A DNA stretch of 64,000 nucleotides from Aeolococcus sp050734155 (GTDB taxonomy: Bacteria > Chloroflexota > Dormibacteria > Aeolococcales > Aeolococcaceae), in the NCBI GenBank assembly GCA_050734155.1, contig JBOHUD010000064.1, forward strand, positions 124,001 through 188,000, given 5' to 3'. Within the stretch, counting starts at the first letter, position 1, and each line of letters begins with the position of its first letter. Positions 19,873-28,461 of the stretch are shown here, one piece after another. The position numbers and the translations under genes are program-made. The notes beneath the pieces were generated by a model. It saw nothing but the letters and a program-made list of their open reading frames with translations, had not been told where the DNA came from and made no database searches.

Positions 19873-21033
19873 TCACACTCCGCTCACGTTGACGGGGACG
19901 CGAGGCACCCGCGCCGACACCGCGCAGAGCACCTCATAGGAGATTGTGCCGATCCGGGCGGCGACGGCGGCGGCGTCGACTCGGTGGCCGCCCTCCTCCC
20001 CGATCAGGGTGACGGCGTCGCCGGCGTGCACCTCGCCGGCGTCGCTGACGTCGACCGCCAGCTGGTCCATGCTGATGCGTCCGATCATCGGGCAGACCGC
20101 GCCGCCGGCGATCACCACCCCGCGGTTGCCGTTGCGCCGGTCGACGCCGTCGGCGTAGCCCGCCGCGATCGTCGCCACCCGGGTGCGACGGGGCGCGATC
20201 CACTCCCTCCCGTAGCCGACGCTGTCGCCGGGGCCGACCTCCTTGACCAGGCTGACCAGCGCGCGCACGCGCAGGGCGGGACGGACCTCGACGACTCCCT
20301 CGCAGCAGCTCGGGGGGTACCCGTAGAGGGCGATGCCCGGCCTGACCATGTCGTGGTGGGTGCCGGGCAGGCGCAGGGCCGCGGCGCTGTTGGCGCAGTG
20401 CACCAGCGCGCCGCCGAAGTCCTCGCGCAGCGCTGACAGCGCGGCCACGAAGCGCTCGTGCTGCGCGAGCGTGAACTCGGTCGAGGCGTCGTCGGCGGAG
20501 GCGAAGTGGGTGCACAGGCCGGCCACCTCGACGTCGCCGCGGGCGGCAAGCAGCGCGTCGCGCATCGCGGCTGTCTCCTCGGGACGGCTGCCCAGGCGTC
20601 CCATGCCGGTGTCGAGCTTCCAGTGCACCCGCAGCGGCCTGCCCTCCCGGCGAGACGCCTGGCGCGCGGCCCCCACCTGAGCCGGCGCGAACACCGCGAC
20701 GTCGACGCCGTGCACCGTCGCCGCCGCCATCTCCGACGGCATCGTCCAGCCGGTGTTGAGGATCCGAGCCGTGACCCCGGCGCGGCGCAGCTCCACCGCC
20801 TCGGTGACCGACGACACCCCCAGCCAGGTCGCGCCTCCCGCGAGCGCGGCGGTGGCCGCATGGAGCGCGCCGTGGCCGTAGCCGTTGGCCTTGACCATGG
20901 CCATGACCGCGCACCCTTCGCCGGCGAGGCGGCAAAGCGCCGCCGCGTTGTCGCGCAGCGCCGCCATGTCCACCTCTGCCCACTTGGTCCCCGCCGCCGC
21001 GGCGGGGGTGTCGCCACCGGCGTCCAGGCTCAT
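19873..21033 (-). CDS. alr: Alanine racemase
   Basis: PLP enzyme making D-alanine for peptidoglycan. The PLP lysine is Lys48 in MVKANGYGHG. The catalytic Tyr region (SVGYGREW) and the C-terminal beta domain (RVATIAAGYADGVDR, GRISMDQLAVDV) are intact. The length of 386 residues is normal. It is 12 bp downstream of the CofE-like gene and 1 bp upstream of the amidase gene. Confidence 0.95.
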   Translation of the reverse strand: MSLDAGGDTPAAAAGTKWAEVDMAALRDNAAALCRLAGEGCAVMAMVKANGYGHGALHAATAALAGGATWLGVSSVTEAVELRRAGVTARILNTGWTMPSEMAAATVHGVDVAVFAPAQVGAARQASRREGRPLRVHWKLDTGMGRLGSRPEETAAMRDALLAARGDVEVAGLCTHFASADDASTEFTLAQHERFVAALSALREDFGGALVHCANSAAALRLPGTHHDMVRPGIALYGYPPSCCEGVVEVRPALRVRALVSLVKEVGPGDSVGYGREWIAPRRTRVATIAAGYADGVDRRNGNRGVVIAGGAVCPMIGRISMDQLAVDVSDAGEVHAGDAVTLIGEEGGHRVDAAAVAARIGTISYEVLCAVSARVPRVPVNVSGV

Positions 21034-21045
21034 CGCCGCCCTGAC

Positions 21046-21750
21046 CTACGGCGCAGGGCGCGGGCGCAGCAGCACGATCGGGGTCTGCTCCTCGCCCTGC
21101 CCGAGCGGATTGTCGAGCACCGCCAGGCGCACATCCGCCGCCGGGACGGGAACCCCGCGGCTGGCGCCGAGCACCTCGACGTTGATGTTGTTGGCGTCGA
21201 CGATCACGACCGGCCAGCCGGTGGCGTCCTCGATCGCCTGGGCGTCGCGGGGCGGGTCCTCGGGGCCCAGCATGGCGAACTCGTTGAAGGGCCGGACGGT
21301 GTGCGGGTTGAATCCGTCGATCTCGGAGACGCGGTGGCCCGCCAGCCGATAGAAGTCTCCGTGCCGTCCCAGCAGCCGGGTGACCCCGCCGACCGACATG
21401 GCCATGGCCATGCGCGCCCAGCCCGCGCGCATGATCGCCACCTGCATCTTGGCGGGATCCGAGAAGCCGACGTCATCCTCGAGCTTGGTCACCCCCCTGA
21501 CCAGCAGCCGGGCGAGCAGCCCCGGTCGCACCAGCGAGCGATGAATGACGCGGCCCTGGGTGATGGCCACGAACTTCTCGGAGAGGACGAGGAAGTCGCC
21601 GGGTTGGAAGTGCGGCGCGACGTAGGTCCGCAGCACCTCGACGAGCGGCTCCTTGACGTGGACCAGGTGGGTGCGCACCGCGGCGCGCTCGTAGGTGCGA
21701 CCGCCCACCATCCTCGCCTCCTGCCATGCCACCGGCGCGTTCGCGGTCAT
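21046..21750 (-). CDS. CofE-like (F420-0:gamma-glutamyl ligase family) protein
   Basis: A 234-residue protein with the F420_ligase signature PGDFLVLSEKFVAITQGR, near the GD-x-Lys-x-Glu-Gly-Arg pattern of CofE/FbiB, and a C-terminal ANNINVEVLG element. Family members add glutamate to F420-0 using GTP, but no cofC, cofD, cofG or cofH homologue is in the window, and the neighbours are asnB and alr. It may therefore act on another carboxylate-amine substrate. The ATG at 21750 overlaps the asnB stop (ATGA), indicating coupling. The exact role is unassigned. Confidence 0.75.
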   Translation of the reverse strand: MTANAPVAWQEARMVGGRTYERAAVRTHLVHVKEPLVEVLRTYVAPHFQPGDFLVLSEKFVAITQGRVIHRSLVRPGLLARLLVRGVTKLEDDVGFSDPAKMQVAIMRAGWARMAMAMSVGGVTRLLGRHGDFYRLAGHRVSEIDGFNPHTVRPFNEFAMLGPEDPPRDAQAIEDATGWPVVIVDANNINVEVLGASRGVPVPAADVRLAVLDNPLGQGEEQTPIVLLRPRPAP

Positions 21751-23582
21751 GCGGCCAGCGCGACCGGCCGGTCCATGTAGCGCTGCATCCACAGCTCGGT
21801 GACCATGGTGCGCCAGAAGATCAGGGGGTCCCCCGGCGCCCCGGCCAGCCAGGCGTCGAAGTCCCTGACCAGGCGATCGTTGTCGTAGATGCCGCGGCCG
21901 CGGCACGCCGGCGAGTCGAAGATGGCTCGCATCTCGGGGGCCCGGCCCCGGATCCAGGTGACCTCGGGATTGGTGAAGCCGATCTTGCTCCGGCGCAGCC
22001 GGTTCTTCTCGGGAATGCGTCCCCGCATGGCGCGGCGGTACACGGCCCGGTTCCAGCCGCCATCGATCTTCTGGTCGATGGGCAGCCGGAAGATGAACTC
22101 CACCAGCTCGTGGTCCAGGAAGGGCACGCGAGCCTCGATGGAGAACGCCATCGAGTTCTTGTCCTCATAGCGCAGCAGGTTGGGCGTCGAGTAGGCGAGC
22201 ACGTCGTTGGCCAGGCGGGCGTTGAGGTTGCGATCGGGGGTGAAGCTGACCGAGTCGAGGCTCCCGTCCTGGTCGGCCAGGAATGGCCGCATGCTCAGCA
22301 GGCCGCCCTGGCGCGGCAGTCGCGAGCGCATGGCCTCGGCGAAGAAGCCGCGATACAGGTCGAGACCTCTGAGCAGCTCGCGCGCCCCCGCCAACCAGTG
22401 GCGCTGGTCGCGGGCAGAGCTCAGGTAGGCCCTGAAGTAGGGTATGTACCCGGCCAGGAGTTCGTCGCCGCCGTTGCCCGAGAGCATCACCTTGACGTGC
22501 TCGTGGGCGACGCGGTACACGCAGTAGTACGCGTAGGGCGCGGAGGCGATCGTCGGCTCCTCCTGGAACCAGACCCAATCGGTCATCTCTGTCCAGAACT
22601 CGTCGAGGTCGGGGTATGCATAGTGAGGGACACTGTTGGTGCGGGTCTCGACCTCATGGATGTACTCGCTCTCGTCGATGCTCTGGCCGGGGAAGAGTGC
22701 CGAGAAGGTGTGCAGCCTGCCCTCGGTGTGCAGGTCGGCTCCGCGCTGCATGAGGTCGGCCATGGTGCACACCACCCCGCTGGAGTCGAGCCCTCCCGAG
22801 AGCGGCACCCCCACCGGCGCGTCGGAGAGCAGGTGCCGGGCCACCACCTTCTCGAACAGGGCGGCGAACTCGGCCGCGTGGTCGGCGTCACTGCGCCCGC
22901 TCGAGAACTCCAGGTTGATCTCTGGATTCCAGTAGCGCTCGATGCTGCTGATGCCGTCGGGACCGATCGTCATGGTGTGGGCGGGGCGGAGGCGCTTGAT
23001 GCCGGCGAAGAAGGTGTCCTCAGTGGCGTCGTGGACCCGGAAGAGGAGGAACCGCTGCAGCACCGCCAGGTCCTCGCGGCGCGGGACGGCCGGGTCCTGC
23101 AGGATCGCCTTGATCTCCGAGGCGAAGATGACCCGGCTGCCCAGCTGCGCGTAGTAGAGAGGCTTGATGCCCAGCCGATCGCGGGCCAGGAACAGCTCGC
23201 CTCTGGTGGAGTCCCAGAGCGCAAACGCGAACATGCCGGTGAGGTGGGTGACCACACCATGCCCCCACTCCTCGTAGCCGCGAAGGATAACCTCGGTATC
23301 GGAGTGGTCGGTGGCGAACCGATGCCCCCTGGCCTCCAGCTCGACCTTCAACTCGGGGGCGTTGTAGATCTCGCCATTGCAGATCAGGGAGAGCCGGTGG
23401 TCGTCGGTGCGCAGCGGCTGGTTGCCGCCGTCGATGTCGACGATGGCGAGCCGCCGCACGCCCATGGAGACGCGCTCGTTGACCTCGACGCCGAATCCGT
23501 CGGGTCCGCGATGGACAATGGAGTCGAGCATCCGAGTGAGCAGCTCCCGATCGACACCGGTGAAGCCGGCGATGCCGCACAT
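21747..23582 (-). CDS. asnB: Asparagine synthase (glutamine-hydrolysing)
   Basis: A class II glutamine amidotransferase with nucleophile Cys2 (MCGIAGFTG), then a synthetase domain with PP-loop SGGLDSSGVV. At 611 residues it matches AsnB. Such enzymes amidate aspartate, but close relatives amidate cell-wall or secondary-metabolite carboxylates, so the substrate is not certain. It heads a tight unit with the CofE-like gene, alr and the amidase. TAGACT lies 9 nt before the ATG with no Shine-Dalgarno. Confidence 0.9.
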   Translation of the reverse strand: MCGIAGFTGVDRELLTRMLDSIVHRGPDGFGVEVNERVSMGVRRLAIVDIDGGNQPLRTDDHRLSLICNGEIYNAPELKVELEARGHRFATDHSDTEVILRGYEEWGHGVVTHLTGMFAFALWDSTRGELFLARDRLGIKPLYYAQLGSRVIFASEIKAILQDPAVPRREDLAVLQRFLLFRVHDATEDTFFAGIKRLRPAHTMTIGPDGISSIERYWNPEINLEFSSGRSDADHAAEFAALFEKVVARHLLSDAPVGVPLSGGLDSSGVVCTMADLMQRGADLHTEGRLHTFSALFPGQSIDESEYIHEVETRTNSVPHYAYPDLDEFWTEMTDWVWFQEEPTIASAPYAYYCVYRVAHEHVKVMLSGNGGDELLAGYIPYFRAYLSSARDQRHWLAGARELLRGLDLYRGFFAEAMRSRLPRQGGLLSMRPFLADQDGSLDSVSFTPDRNLNARLANDVLAYSTPNLLRYEDKNSMAFSIEARVPFLDHELVEFIFRLPIDQKIDGGWNRAVYRRAMRGRIPEKNRLRRSKIGFTNPEVTWIRGRAPEMRAIFDSPACRGRGIYDNDRLVRDFDAWLAGAPGDPLIFWRTMVTELWMQRYMDRPVALAA

Positions 23583-23591
23583 GCGCTGGTC

Positions 23592-23597
23592 AGTCTA
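23592..23597 (-). promoter_or_regulatory. -10-like hexamer for asnB
   Basis: TAGACT on the minus strand ends 9 nt before the asnB ATG, inside the 58-bp gap after groEL. The gap also carries GC-rich inverted repeats (such as GGCGGCGCCGCC) that could end the groEL transcript, but there is no T tract. Confidence 0.3.
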
Positions 23598-23640
23598 GGC
23601 GGGGCAGACGGGCTCGCGGCCCACCGGCGGCGCCGCCCGA

Positions 23641-25359
23641 CTAGAAGTCGAGGTCGTCGTCCATCCCCATGCCACCCATGCCACCCATGCCACCCATGCC
23701 GCCCATGCCACCCATGCCGCCGCCCATGCCACCCATGCCGCCGCCGTGGGCGTGGCCGTGGCCGGCAGCAGCCTCATCGTCCTCGGGCTCGGGGGCGTCG
23801 GCGATGAGCGCCTCGGTGGTGAGCATCATGGCGGCGATCGAGGCCGCGTGGGAGAGCGCGCTGACCACCACCTTGGTGGGATCGATGACGCCGCGCTGGA
23901 CGAGGTTGGCGTAGTCGCCGGTGCGCGCGTCGAAACCCTCGTCACCGCTCGCCTGGGCCACGCGATTGGCCACGGTGGGGCCGTCGTGGCCGCCGTTCTG
24001 GGCGATGATCCGCAGCGGCTCCTGGAGTGCTCTGCGCACGATCCGCGCCCCGGTGGCGGCGTCGTCGTGGAGCTCGAGGTCGTCGATGGAGTCCACGGCG
24101 CGCAGGAGCGCGACCCCGCCCCCGGCCACGTAGCCGTCCTCGAGCGCGGCCCGGACGGCGGCGAGGGCGTCCTCGACGCGGGACTTGCGCTCCTTCATCT
24201 CCACCTCGGTGGCGGCGCCGACCTTGACCACGGCGATGCCGCCGACCAGCCGCGCCAGCCGCTCCTGGAGCTTCTCGCGATCCCATTCCGACTCGGTCTC
24301 CTCGATCTCGCGGCGGAGATCCTCGGCGCGCGCGTCGACGGCGCCGCGGTCGCCACCGCCCCTGAGGATGGTTGTGTCCTCTTTGGTGATCACGATCCGC
24401 TCGGCGCTGCCCAGCTGGTCGAGACGCACCCCATCGAGGCGCAGCCCAACCTTCTCGCTGATCAGCGTGGCACCGGTCAGCACCGCGATGTCGGCAAGGA
24501 TGGCGGTGCGCCGATCGCCGAATGCGGGCGCCTTGACCGCGACCGCGGTGAAGGAGCCGCGGAGGCGGTTGACGACCAGGGTTGCCAGCGCCTCCGCCTG
24601 CACATCCTCGGCGACGATGAGCAGCGGCCGGCTCGAGCGCACCACCAGCTCGAGGGCGGGAAGCAGGTCGGCGACGGCGGTGATCTTGGCATCGGTGACC
24701 AGAACCGCCGCCTTCTCCAGGATCGCCTCCATCGTCTTCTGGTCGGTCACCAGGTAGGGCGACACGTAGCCGCGATCGAACTGCATGCCCTCGACGACCT
24801 CGACCTCGGTCTCGATGCCGTTGCCCTCCTCGACGGTCACCACGCCCTCGCGTCCGACGCGCTCGAAGGCCTCGGCGATCATGGTCCCGATGACCTCGTC
24901 ACCCGAGCTGATGGTGGCGACGCGCTCCAGGTCCTCATTGCCGTCGACGGGGTGCGACCGGCTGCGCACCGCGGCCACCACCGCCTCGGTGGCGGCGAGC
25001 ATGCCGCGGCGCAGCTCGTTCGGGGACGCCCCGGCGGCGAGGTTGCGCAGCCCCTCGTTGATGAGCGCGCGGCCGAGGACCGCGGCGGTGGTGGTGCCAT
25101 CGCCGGCGATGTCGTTGGTCTTGACAGCGATCTCCTTGAGAAGCTGCGCACCCATGTTCTCGAAGTGGTCCTTGAACTCCAGGTCGCGGGCGATGGTGAC
25201 GCCGTCGTTGCTGATCAGCGGAGACCCGAAGCGCTTGTCGATGACCACGTTGCGCCCTCTCGGGCCGAGCGTCACCGACACCGCGTCGGCGACAGAGTCG
25301 ACGCCGCGATGGAGCGCCTGGCGCGCCTCATTGCTGAAACGAAGTTGCTTGGCAGTCAT
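23641..25359 (-). CDS. groEL: Chaperonin GroEL with mixed His-rich and GGM tail
   Basis: The 60-kDa chaperonin that folds proteins in a double ring with GroES. Visible: TLGPRGRNVVIDK, ATP-site GDGTTTA (AGDGTTTAAVL), and the equatorial C-terminal domain with AGGGVALLRA. Apical and intermediate domains are intact. The C-terminus is unusual: the last 40 residues begin with HGHAH and continue with repeated GGM units before MDDDLDF, longer than the common 13-residue tail. It follows groES by 73 bp and should be under the same CIRCE control. Confidence 0.96.
   Translation of the reverse strand: MTAKQLRFSNEARQALHRGVDSVADAVSVTLGPRGRNVVIDKRFGSPLISNDGVTIARDLEFKDHFENMGAQLLKEIAVKTNDIAGDGTTTAAVLGRALINEGLRNLAAGASPNELRRGMLAATEAVVAAVRSRSHPVDGNEDLERVATISSGDEVIGTMIAEAFERVGREGVVTVEEGNGIETEVEVVEGMQFDRGYVSPYLVTDQKTMEAILEKAAVLVTDAKITAVADLLPALELVVRSSRPLLIVAEDVQAEALATLVVNRLRGSFTAVAVKAPAFGDRRTAILADIAVLTGATLISEKVGLRLDGVRLDQLGSAERIVITKEDTTILRGGGDRGAVDARAEDLRREIEETESEWDREKLQERLARLVGGIAVVKVGAATEVEMKERKSRVEDALAAVRAALEDGYVAGGGVALLRAVDSIDDLELHDDAATGARIVRRALQEPLRIIAQNGGHDGPTVANRVAQASGDEGFDARTGDYANLVQRGVIDPTKVVVSALSHAASIAAMMLTTEALIADAPEPEDDEAAAGHGHAHGGGMGGMGGGMGGMGGMGGMGGMGGMGMDDDLDF
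23669..23741 (-). repeat. In-frame 9-bp repeats coding the GGM tail of GroEL
   Basis: Near-identical copies of ccacccatg and variants with ccgcccatg. They encode Gly-Gly-Met repeats in the chamber-facing tail of GroEL. The unit is prone to slippage, so copy number may vary between strains. Confidence 0.9.
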
Positions 25360-25432
25360 GCGGGTTCAGGGGCCTCCGGTGCAACGACGGACAGGGCTGC
25401 TGGCGCCGCCGGCGGCGACGAGTCCTGGGGGA

Positions 25433-25744
25433 TCAGTTGGAGCCGTTGCTGCCGACCACGGCGAGGATGTCCTTCTCACTGAGGATCAGGTACTCGACCT
25501 CGTCGATCTTGACCTCGCTGCCGGCGTACTTGGCGTACATCACTCGATCGCCAACCTTGACGTCGAGCTCGACTCGCTTGCCGGACTGCTCGTTGTAGCG
25601 ACCGCTGCCGACCGCCTCGATGGTGCCCTCCTGGGGCTTCTCCTTGGCGGTGTCGGGGAGGACGATGCCGCTCTTGGTCATCTCCTCACGCTCCAGGGGC
25701 TTGATGACGACGCGATCTGCCAGGGGGCGGAGCTTCAGGGCCAC
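25433..25744 (-). CDS. groES: Co-chaperonin GroES
   Basis: A 103-residue lid of the GroEL chamber: LRPLADRVVIKPLE, the mobile loop (EEMTKSGIVLPDTAKEKPQ), and VKVGDRVMYAKYAGSEVKID. The GTG start at 25744 has a clear ribosome site (GGGAGG, 5 nt away). It is preceded by a CIRCE operator and a good promoter. Confidence 0.97.
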   Translation of the reverse strand: MALKLRPLADRVVIKPLEREEMTKSGIVLPDTAKEKPQEGTIEAVGSGRYNEQSGKRVELDVKVGDRVMYAKYAGSEVKIDEVEYLILSEKDILAVVGSNGSN

Positions 25745-25772
25745 AGGGACCTCCCTTGTCGGTGAGATTTGG

Positions 25773-25799
25773 TTAGCACTCTCATCTTGAGACTGCTAA
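25773..25799. promoter_or_regulatory. CIRCE operator (HrcA site) upstream of groES
   Basis: The arms TTAGCACTC and GACTGCTAA are separated by 9 bp. The consensus second arm is GAGTGCTAA, so there is a single mismatch. Known CIRCE elements bind the repressor HrcA and relieve repression on heat shock. hrcA itself is not in this window. Confidence 0.92.
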
Positions 25800-25800
25800 C

Positions 25801-25830
25801 ACTGTACCCCAGCGAGTGCCAGCCTGGCAA
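25801..25830 (-). promoter_or_regulatory. groESL promoter
   Basis: On the minus strand TTGCCA (25825-25830) and TACAGT (25801-25806) are 18 bp apart, and the CIRCE element begins 1 bp downstream of the -10. The operator would therefore cover the transcript start, the standard layout for HrcA control. Confidence 0.7.
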
Positions 25831-25850
25831 CTCCGCCGGCCCCGCCCGGC

Positions 25851-26690
25851 TCAGGCGCCGACCGCCTTGAGGAAGAGGTCGGTGCCGTAGCCGGCGAGGA
25901 AGCCGCAGAGCAGGCCGAGCATGCCCATGTGGTGGCTGCCGATCTTGCGGTTGACGTGCTGCAGCTCGCCGATCACGTAGACGATGGCCCCGGCGGCGAG
26001 CCCGAGGAAGAGCACCGACACCGCCTGGCTGGCCAGCGAGGCGCCCACCGCGCGGGTGACGCCGTAGCCGATCAGCGTTCCCAGGAAGGTGGGCCCGCCG
26101 CCCACCACGCCGAGCAGCCCCAGGAACCTCCAGCTGGGCCGCCGGCCGAGCAGCGGCCCGCTGATGCCGAAACCCTCGGTGATGTTGTGCAGACCGAAAC
26201 CGATCACCAGCACCAGGAAGAAGCGGTAGGCCCCCGCCGAGGCGGATTGGCCGATGGCGAGGCCCTCCGAGAAGTTGTGCAGCCCGATCCCGACAGCGAT
26301 CAGGAGTGCGGTGCGCAGCGGCGCCGGCAGCGGCACTCGTGCCGGGGCCGTCGCCGCGCCGGCGGCCATGGCCCCCGGACCGGCGGGCAGCGGGCGGCGC
26401 CGGGAGACGCGTTCGAAGCCCACCAGGACGAAGAGGCCAGTCGCCAGCCCGGCGGCGAGGATGAGGCCGAGCCCGGCGCCCTGTCCCGCCGACCCGCTCA
26501 GCCGGCTCTCCACCGCCTCGCTGGCGTTGCGGATGACGTCATAGAAGATGAAGAGGAGGATGCCCACGGACGCCGAGGTGAGCAGCGACATGACGCGCTG
26601 CCCGGGACGCCGCCAGCGGCAGATGGGCAGGCCGAGCAGGATGGTCAGGCCGGCGACCGCTCCCAGGGCGGCGGTCGCTGCGAAGCTCAT
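25851..26690 (-). CDS. ZIP-family metal transporter
   Basis: A 279-residue membrane protein with about 8 predicted helices. The ZIP metal-site motifs are visible in helix IV (GLHNFSEGLAIG) and helix V (GLHNITEGFGI). The family imports Zn, Fe or Mn into the cytoplasm. A Gly/Ala/Pro-rich cytoplasmic loop (about residues 100-120) separates the N-terminal helices from the core. A DtxR-type operator lies 4 bp upstream of the ATG, and the adjacent upstream gene codes for a DtxR/MntR regulator, so the substrate is probably iron or manganese. Confidence 0.9.
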   Translation of the reverse strand: MSFAATAALGAVAGLTILLGLPICRWRRPGQRVMSLLTSASVGILLFIFYDVIRNASEAVESRLSGSAGQGAGLGLILAAGLATGLFVLVGFERVSRRRPLPAGPGAMAAGAATAPARVPLPAPLRTALLIAVGIGLHNFSEGLAIGQSASAGAYRFFLVLVIGFGLHNITEGFGISGPLLGRRPSWRFLGLLGVVGGGPTFLGTLIGYGVTRAVGASLASQAVSVLFLGLAAGAIVYVIGELQHVNRKIGSHHMGMLGLLCGFLAGYGTDLFLKAVGA

Positions 26691-26694
26691 GGGC

Positions 26695-26713
26695 TTAGAT
26701 TAGCCTAACCTAA
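26695..26713. promoter_or_regulatory. DtxR/IdeR-type operator over the ZIP promoter
   Basis: The 19 bp TTAGATTAGCCTAACCTAA is an almost perfect palindrome and matches the known DtxR consensus (TTAGGTTAGGCTAACCTAA) at 17 of 19 positions. On the minus strand it contains a -10-like TAATCT (26697-26702) only 6 nt from the ZIP ATG, so a bound repressor would block the start of transcription directly. Confidence 0.85.
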
Positions 26714-26723
26714 CCCACCCCGA

Positions 26724-27410
26724 TCAGTCCGGAGCCGATTCCACCCAGACGGCGGCCGCCACACCCTCGCTGAGCACCACCGGATGCCCCTCGACGACGA
26801 GTCGGAGCTGGCCCTCACCCCGGTCGACGACGAGCAGAGACGCCTCCGGCACCACCCCGCCATCGTGGAGCACCGCGAGCAGGTGGGGAGCGTCGTGCTC
26901 GGCCACCTCCGAGATCCGGAAGACTCGCGACCCCACCCCGGTGGGCAGCTCGACCAGGCGCTGCATGGGGCGCCCGGCGGGCGCGCGCCGCCCCGGGATG
27001 ACGTTGCCGTGCGGACAGGTGGACGGCCGCCCCAGGTGCTCGTCGAGCCGTTCCAGGACCACGTCGGACACGCCGTGCGAGAGGGCGGCCGCCTCGCGGT
27101 CGGCGGTCGCCCAGTCGAGCCCGAGGACGTCGGTCAGCCAGCGTTCGATGAGCCGGTGGCGGCGCACCACGGCGGCGGCGGCCACCCGCCCGGCGTCGGA
27201 CAGGTGGACGCTGCGATCCTCGGCCACGGTCACCCAGCCGTCGCGGGCCAGGCGCTGCAGGCTGACCGTCACCGTGGGGGCGCTCACCCCCAGCCACTCG
27301 GCGATCCGTCCCGGGCGGGGCACGTCGCCCTCGTGCTCGATGTAGTAGATGGTCTCCAGGTAGCGGTCGGCCACCTCGGACCGGGCGCCGGTCACAGCGG
27401 TCTGGCTCAT
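26724..27410 (-). CDS. DtxR/MntR-family metal-dependent repressor
   Basis: An N-terminal winged helix (SEVADRYLETIYYIEHEG, then RIAEWLGVSAPTVTVSLQRL), a metal-binding and dimerisation helix region (HRLIERWLTDVLGL, then EAAALSHGVSD) and a C-terminal FeoA/SH3-like domain. Known family members bind Fe or Mn and repress uptake genes. It is immediately upstream of the ZIP transporter, with the operator between. The start at 27410 is preferred over a GTG two codons earlier because TACCAT lies 7 nt upstream. Confidence 0.9.
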   Translation of the reverse strand: MSQTAVTGARSEVADRYLETIYYIEHEGDVPRPGRIAEWLGVSAPTVTVSLQRLARDGWVTVAEDRSVHLSDAGRVAAAAVVRRHRLIERWLTDVLGLDWATADREAAALSHGVSDVVLERLDEHLGRPSTCPHGNVIPGRRAPAGRPMQRLVELPTGVGSRVFRISEVAEHDAPHLLAVLHDGGVVPEASLLVVDRGEGQLRLVVEGHPVVLSEGVAAAVWVESAPD

Positions 27411-27444
27411 CGCCACGATGGTAGCCGCGCTCGGCTCCGGCCCC

Positions 27445-28461
27445 TCAGGCGTACGCGTCGAGAACGGGATCGACGGCGATGCCGAGGGTGTCCGGTCCGT
27501 GGACCCGCAGCCGGTGCCAGCCGGCGGCCCCGATCATGACCGCGTTGTCGGTGCACAGCGGCAGCGGCGGGATGCTGACCGCGAGGCCGGAGAGCCGCTG
27601 CCGCACCGCAGTGCGAAGCGCCTGGTTGGCGGCCACGCCGCCGACCACCGCGATCCGTTCGGCGCCCACCCGGTCCGCGGTTGTGGTCAGGATGTGCAGC
27701 AACTGGTCGACCACGGCGCTCTGGAACGAGGCGGCGAGGTCGGCGACCACGGTGGCATCGCGGGGGGTGCCGTCGTGGCTCAACCGCTCGACGCCGAGGT
27801 CGCGGACGGTGTAGCGCAGCGCGGTCTTGAGACCGCTGAAGGAGAGCGCTCCCTCCAGCCTGGTGCGCGGCAGCGCAAACCTGCCGGGGTCGCCTCCCGC
27901 CGCGGCACGCTCCACCGCCGGCCCCCCCGGGTAGCCGAGACCGAGCAGGCGTGCCGCCTTGTCGAACGCCTCGCCAGCGGCGTCGTCACGCGTCGACGCC
28001 AACCGGCGCGCGTCGCCATGTCCGCGCAGCTCCACCACCTCGCTGTGCCCCCCGCTCACCACCAGCGCCAGGTACGGCGGCTCCAGCTCGAGGTCGCTCA
28101 CCCAGGCGCTGTACACGTGACCGGCCATGTGCGACACGCCCACGATCGGCAGCCCGCGCGCCACCGCGGCAGCCTGCGCGTAGAGCACCCCCACGAGCAG
28201 GCACCCGGCCAGCCCCGGGCCGCGGGTCACCGCCACGGCGTCGATGGCGTCCCAGCCGCCGTCCAGCCCGCCCAGCGCCTCCTCCACCACCGGGCCGATG
28301 GCCTCCAGGTGGGCGCGGGCGGCCAGGTCGGGAACCACCCCGCCGTGGGGCGCGTGGAGATCGATCTGCGAGGCGACGACCCCGCTGATCACCTGCCTGC
28401 CCTCGCGCAGCACCGCGGCCGCGGTCTCGTCGCACGAGGTCTCCACCGCGAGCAGGTTCAG
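27445..28461 (-). CDS. tsaD: tRNA t6A synthesis protein TsaD, probable CTG start
   Basis: Transfers threonylcarbamoyl to A37 of ANN-decoding tRNAs with TsaB and TsaE. Visible: N-terminal LLAVETSCDET, metal ligands in HMAGH, VSGGHSEVV, the GEAFDKAARLLGLGYPGGP loop, and GGVAANQALR near the C-terminus. The protein fits the family only if it begins at CTG 28461, which overlaps the rimI TGA (CTGA). No ATG, GTG or TTG is available there; the first is a GTG within AVET, which would remove the first strand of the ASKHA fold. The length of 338 residues is normal. Confidence 0.94.
   Translation of the reverse strand: MNLLAVETSCDETAAAVLREGRQVISGVVASQIDLHAPHGGVVPDLAARAHLEAIGPVVEEALGGLDGGWDAIDAVAVTRGPGLAGCLLVGVLYAQAAAVARGLPIVGVSHMAGHVYSAWVSDLELEPPYLALVVSGGHSEVVELRGHGDARRLASTRDDAAGEAFDKAARLLGLGYPGGPAVERAAAGGDPGRFALPRTRLEGALSFSGLKTALRYTVRDLGVERLSHDGTPRDATVVADLAASFQSAVVDQLLHILTTTADRVGAERIAVVGGVAANQALRTAVRQRLSGLAVSIPPLPLCTDNAVMIGAAGWHRLRVHGPDTLGIAVDPVLDAYA

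Noticed and set aside
23669..23741. Short repeated units near 23.7 kb that look like a repeat array
   Set aside because: They are the in-frame GGM codons of groEL, not a CRISPR or intergenic repeat.
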